64,000 nt of DNA from Chaetoderma sp. LZ-2023a (taxonomy: Eukaryota > Mollusca > Caudofoveata > Chaetodermatida > Chaetodermatidae), in assembly GCA_034401795.1 (NCBI GenBank), contig CM067374.1, positions 131,823,262 through 131,887,261 on the forward strand, given 5' to 3'. The notes below the pieces were generated by a model. It was given only the letters and a program-made list of their open reading frames with translations. It was not told the origin of the DNA and ran no database searches. Positions 62,450 to 64,000 of this stretch are shown piece after piece (within the stretch, counting starts at the first letter, position 1; the number at the start of each line of letters is the position of its first letter). Both the position numbers and the translations under genes were made by a program.

Positions 62450-62585
62450 TGCCTGTTTGCAGATCAAGAGAAATGTTTTTTTGAAAATTTACCACTGGAA
62501 TGACTGGCCCAGTTATCGAGCGAGCCGTTCCAGTGGCACATTTTCAAAAATAGTCTTGTCAGCAATGGACATTTCTCAAGACCAC
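62450..62585. repeat. P2 palindrome
   Basis: TTTACCACTGGAATGACTGG, CCCAGTTATCGAG and CGAGCCGTTCCAGTGGCAC, with TTTTCAAAAATAGTCTTGTC at the edge. Confidence 0.8.
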
Positions 62586-62796
62586 TGCAGAAACAGTTTT
62601 TGTCTGATATGATGGATAAAGGGTTAATATAATACTTGGTATTTACAAGGATTCTGTAGCTTACACTAATACATACTCGCAACACAATTTACAGAAATGG
62701 GGCAACTTGGAAGTACAGTCGGTCAACCTAATTTAAATGGTCTACTTGTCCGATGTAACACAATATTCTTCTAATTTTCGAGTCCTGGAGGAATTA

Positions 62797-62874
62797 AGTT
62801 CGATGTCTCTGACTCCACCTTATGACGGTTCTGATATGCCGCGCGACATAGGGTGGAGTCAGAGACATCGGACT
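62797..62874. other. Isolated hairpin, 19-23 bp perfect stem
   Basis: CGATGTCTCTGACTCCACC (62801-62819) faces GGTGGAGTCAGAGACATCG (62852-62870). AGTT and GACT extend the stem by four pairs including one wobble. The loop is 32 bases. No other copy is seen in the window. Confidence 0.85.
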
Positions 62875-63689
62875 AGGTTATTAATAGTGTCTTGCCACCA
62901 AAATCGCATCCAACAAAATTACCGATGCATGTGTGCTATTATATAATCCGATATTGGAAAATCATACCAAGACAATATTTGACACCGATCGTGATCTTGA
63001 CCCATGAGCCACTGGAGTGGTGTGTCGTAAGCCCCACAAGTAAATGGGTGGTACATGTAACACGTTTTAAAATACAACCACTTGAAATGAATTTTTCTCA
63101 GTGTGAATTTCAATTTTTTATGGCAATGCAATTTTAAGAGCCATGTATACGGTGTAGTTAAAATACAATCAAAGTCAGTCTCGCGCGTATAAATAGTGCG
63201 AGCATGAGTTAAGGAAATACTAATTATTCAATTCTAGCAATGGATATGCCACCTGTAACTACGTCACTCGAGTTACGGCTAACATAGCCCCGCCTAGGTA
63301 GTAAACAAGTCATATATCAAAGGCGTTGTCGCGGAATTTACCTTTGCTTCTAGTACAGATGTTCCCGCTGAATACGCCGTACATGTTTCTTATTTATTAA
63401 ACAGAACAATGTCAATATGCTTTAACTTTGTTATCGAATTATGTATGCAAGATTTCGCCAGTTTCGGTGAAACTGTGGCAGAAGATGGATACATGTCTCC
63501 GTTATAAGAACCGTCTGAGCAATGAAATTAGCCTGGCTACGCCCCATACAGTTGGCACGTTTTGAGTTGGAAATCGATCAGCGTCTTGCTGGCAGGCTGC
63601 CAGATATTGAACAAAGGATGTTTTTAGTACTTATAGAACGTTTCAAGCGAAATGAATCGGTAGATATTTTAAGAAATATTGACGCGCAG
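62875..63689. other. No gene seen
   Basis: Nothing recognisable; a 106-residue open frame beginning at 63522 runs into the family B repeat and has no motif. Confidence 0.5.
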
Positions 63690-64000
63690 TGTGATCTATT
63701 TACACACAGTTATAGATTCAGATTCAGATTACCTTATCTTATTCTAACCCGTCACGAAGGATTTGCCATACATAATCCATCCATTGGCCATTTTAACTTT
63801 TTGTCTTGCCGACAACGAACATATTTGGGCTTTAGTAACTAAATGCTGATACGTTTCTACAGCCTATGATGGCTGTCAAGATTTACTTGTCCATTAATCA
63901 GAAAAAACTTAGCGTGCCTGCCTCGGTATATACGCTCAGTCACGGAGGTGCCAGCTATAGTTTGGCTGTGTGATATAAAAGTAATCATACAGGTAAGCTG
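63690..64000 (+). repeat. Family B repeat (+), cut by the window end
   Basis: ACCTTATCTTATTCTAACCC, TTTTGTCTTGCCGACAACG, TGATGGCTGTCAAGATTTAC, CTGCCTCGGTATATACGC and TCATACAGGTAAGCTG, which is the start of a P1 palindrome at the last base. Confidence 0.8.

Noticed and set aside
63522-63842. 106-residue plus-strand frame near the window end
   Set aside because: Its second half is family B repeat sequence and no domain is visible.

Overview
The window reads as repeat-rich nuclear DNA of an animal, most likely a highly heterozygous marine invertebrate. It holds spliced scavenger-receptor (SRCR) exons, three lineages of APE-type LINE, hAT-like and TTAA-flanked miniature elements, and very abundant microsatellites. 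I cannot name the species. No bacterial or organelle genes are visible, and the only host gene I can support is one two-exon SRCR domain on the minus strand at 17549-18350. Almost everything else is mobile-element sequence, palindromes and simple repeats.

Layout. Positions 1-8884 are the reverse complement of 50415-59248, at a few percent divergence plus indels. The left copy ends at a run of exactly 500 N (8900-9399), which looks like a default scaffolding gap, so the left arm may be an allelic contig placed next to its own homologue; a real inverted duplication is the alternative. 9485-12480 is a decayed LINE split by a 110-bp foldback element and a 1.66-kb hAT-like element. 12586-15700 is a gene-less element with terminal inverted repeats (TIRs) of about 470 bp. 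17549-18350 is the SRCR exon pair. 19085-19852 is a polypyrimidine tract. 24303-30745 is a nearly complete but broken LINE (LINE-1: ORF1 plus endonuclease and reverse transcriptase). 32958-36472 is a TIR-bounded transposon carrying a broken XPG/FEN-like nuclease gene with a C-terminal Cys-rich tail, Academ-like in character. 36478-37553 is a second LINE family (LINE-2) fragment, and 37554-38820 a 5'-truncated inverted copy of the LINE-1 end. 45005-48145 is a longer LINE-2 copy. A SINE-like insertion with 11-bp direct repeats sits at 49522-49778. The right arm follows, then more small repeats to the window end.

The most striking feature is two families of long palindromes, here called P1 and P2, present together in roughly 50 places. 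P1 has outer arms TGAATATTTTGAAACTAATT, then TTGACTGG, and a centre of GCTGTTGCTGCC facing GGCAGCAACAGC. P2 has ACCACTGGAATGACTGGC facing its complement, inside arms that end AATAGTCTTCT and TTGGCC. P1 sits in the middle of at least two unrelated longer repeats (families A and B below). Subfamilies differ at positions that change in both arms, so pairing is kept. Genes in this window do not work together as a pathway; the biology is one of nested mobile elements and of palindromes that keep their fold.
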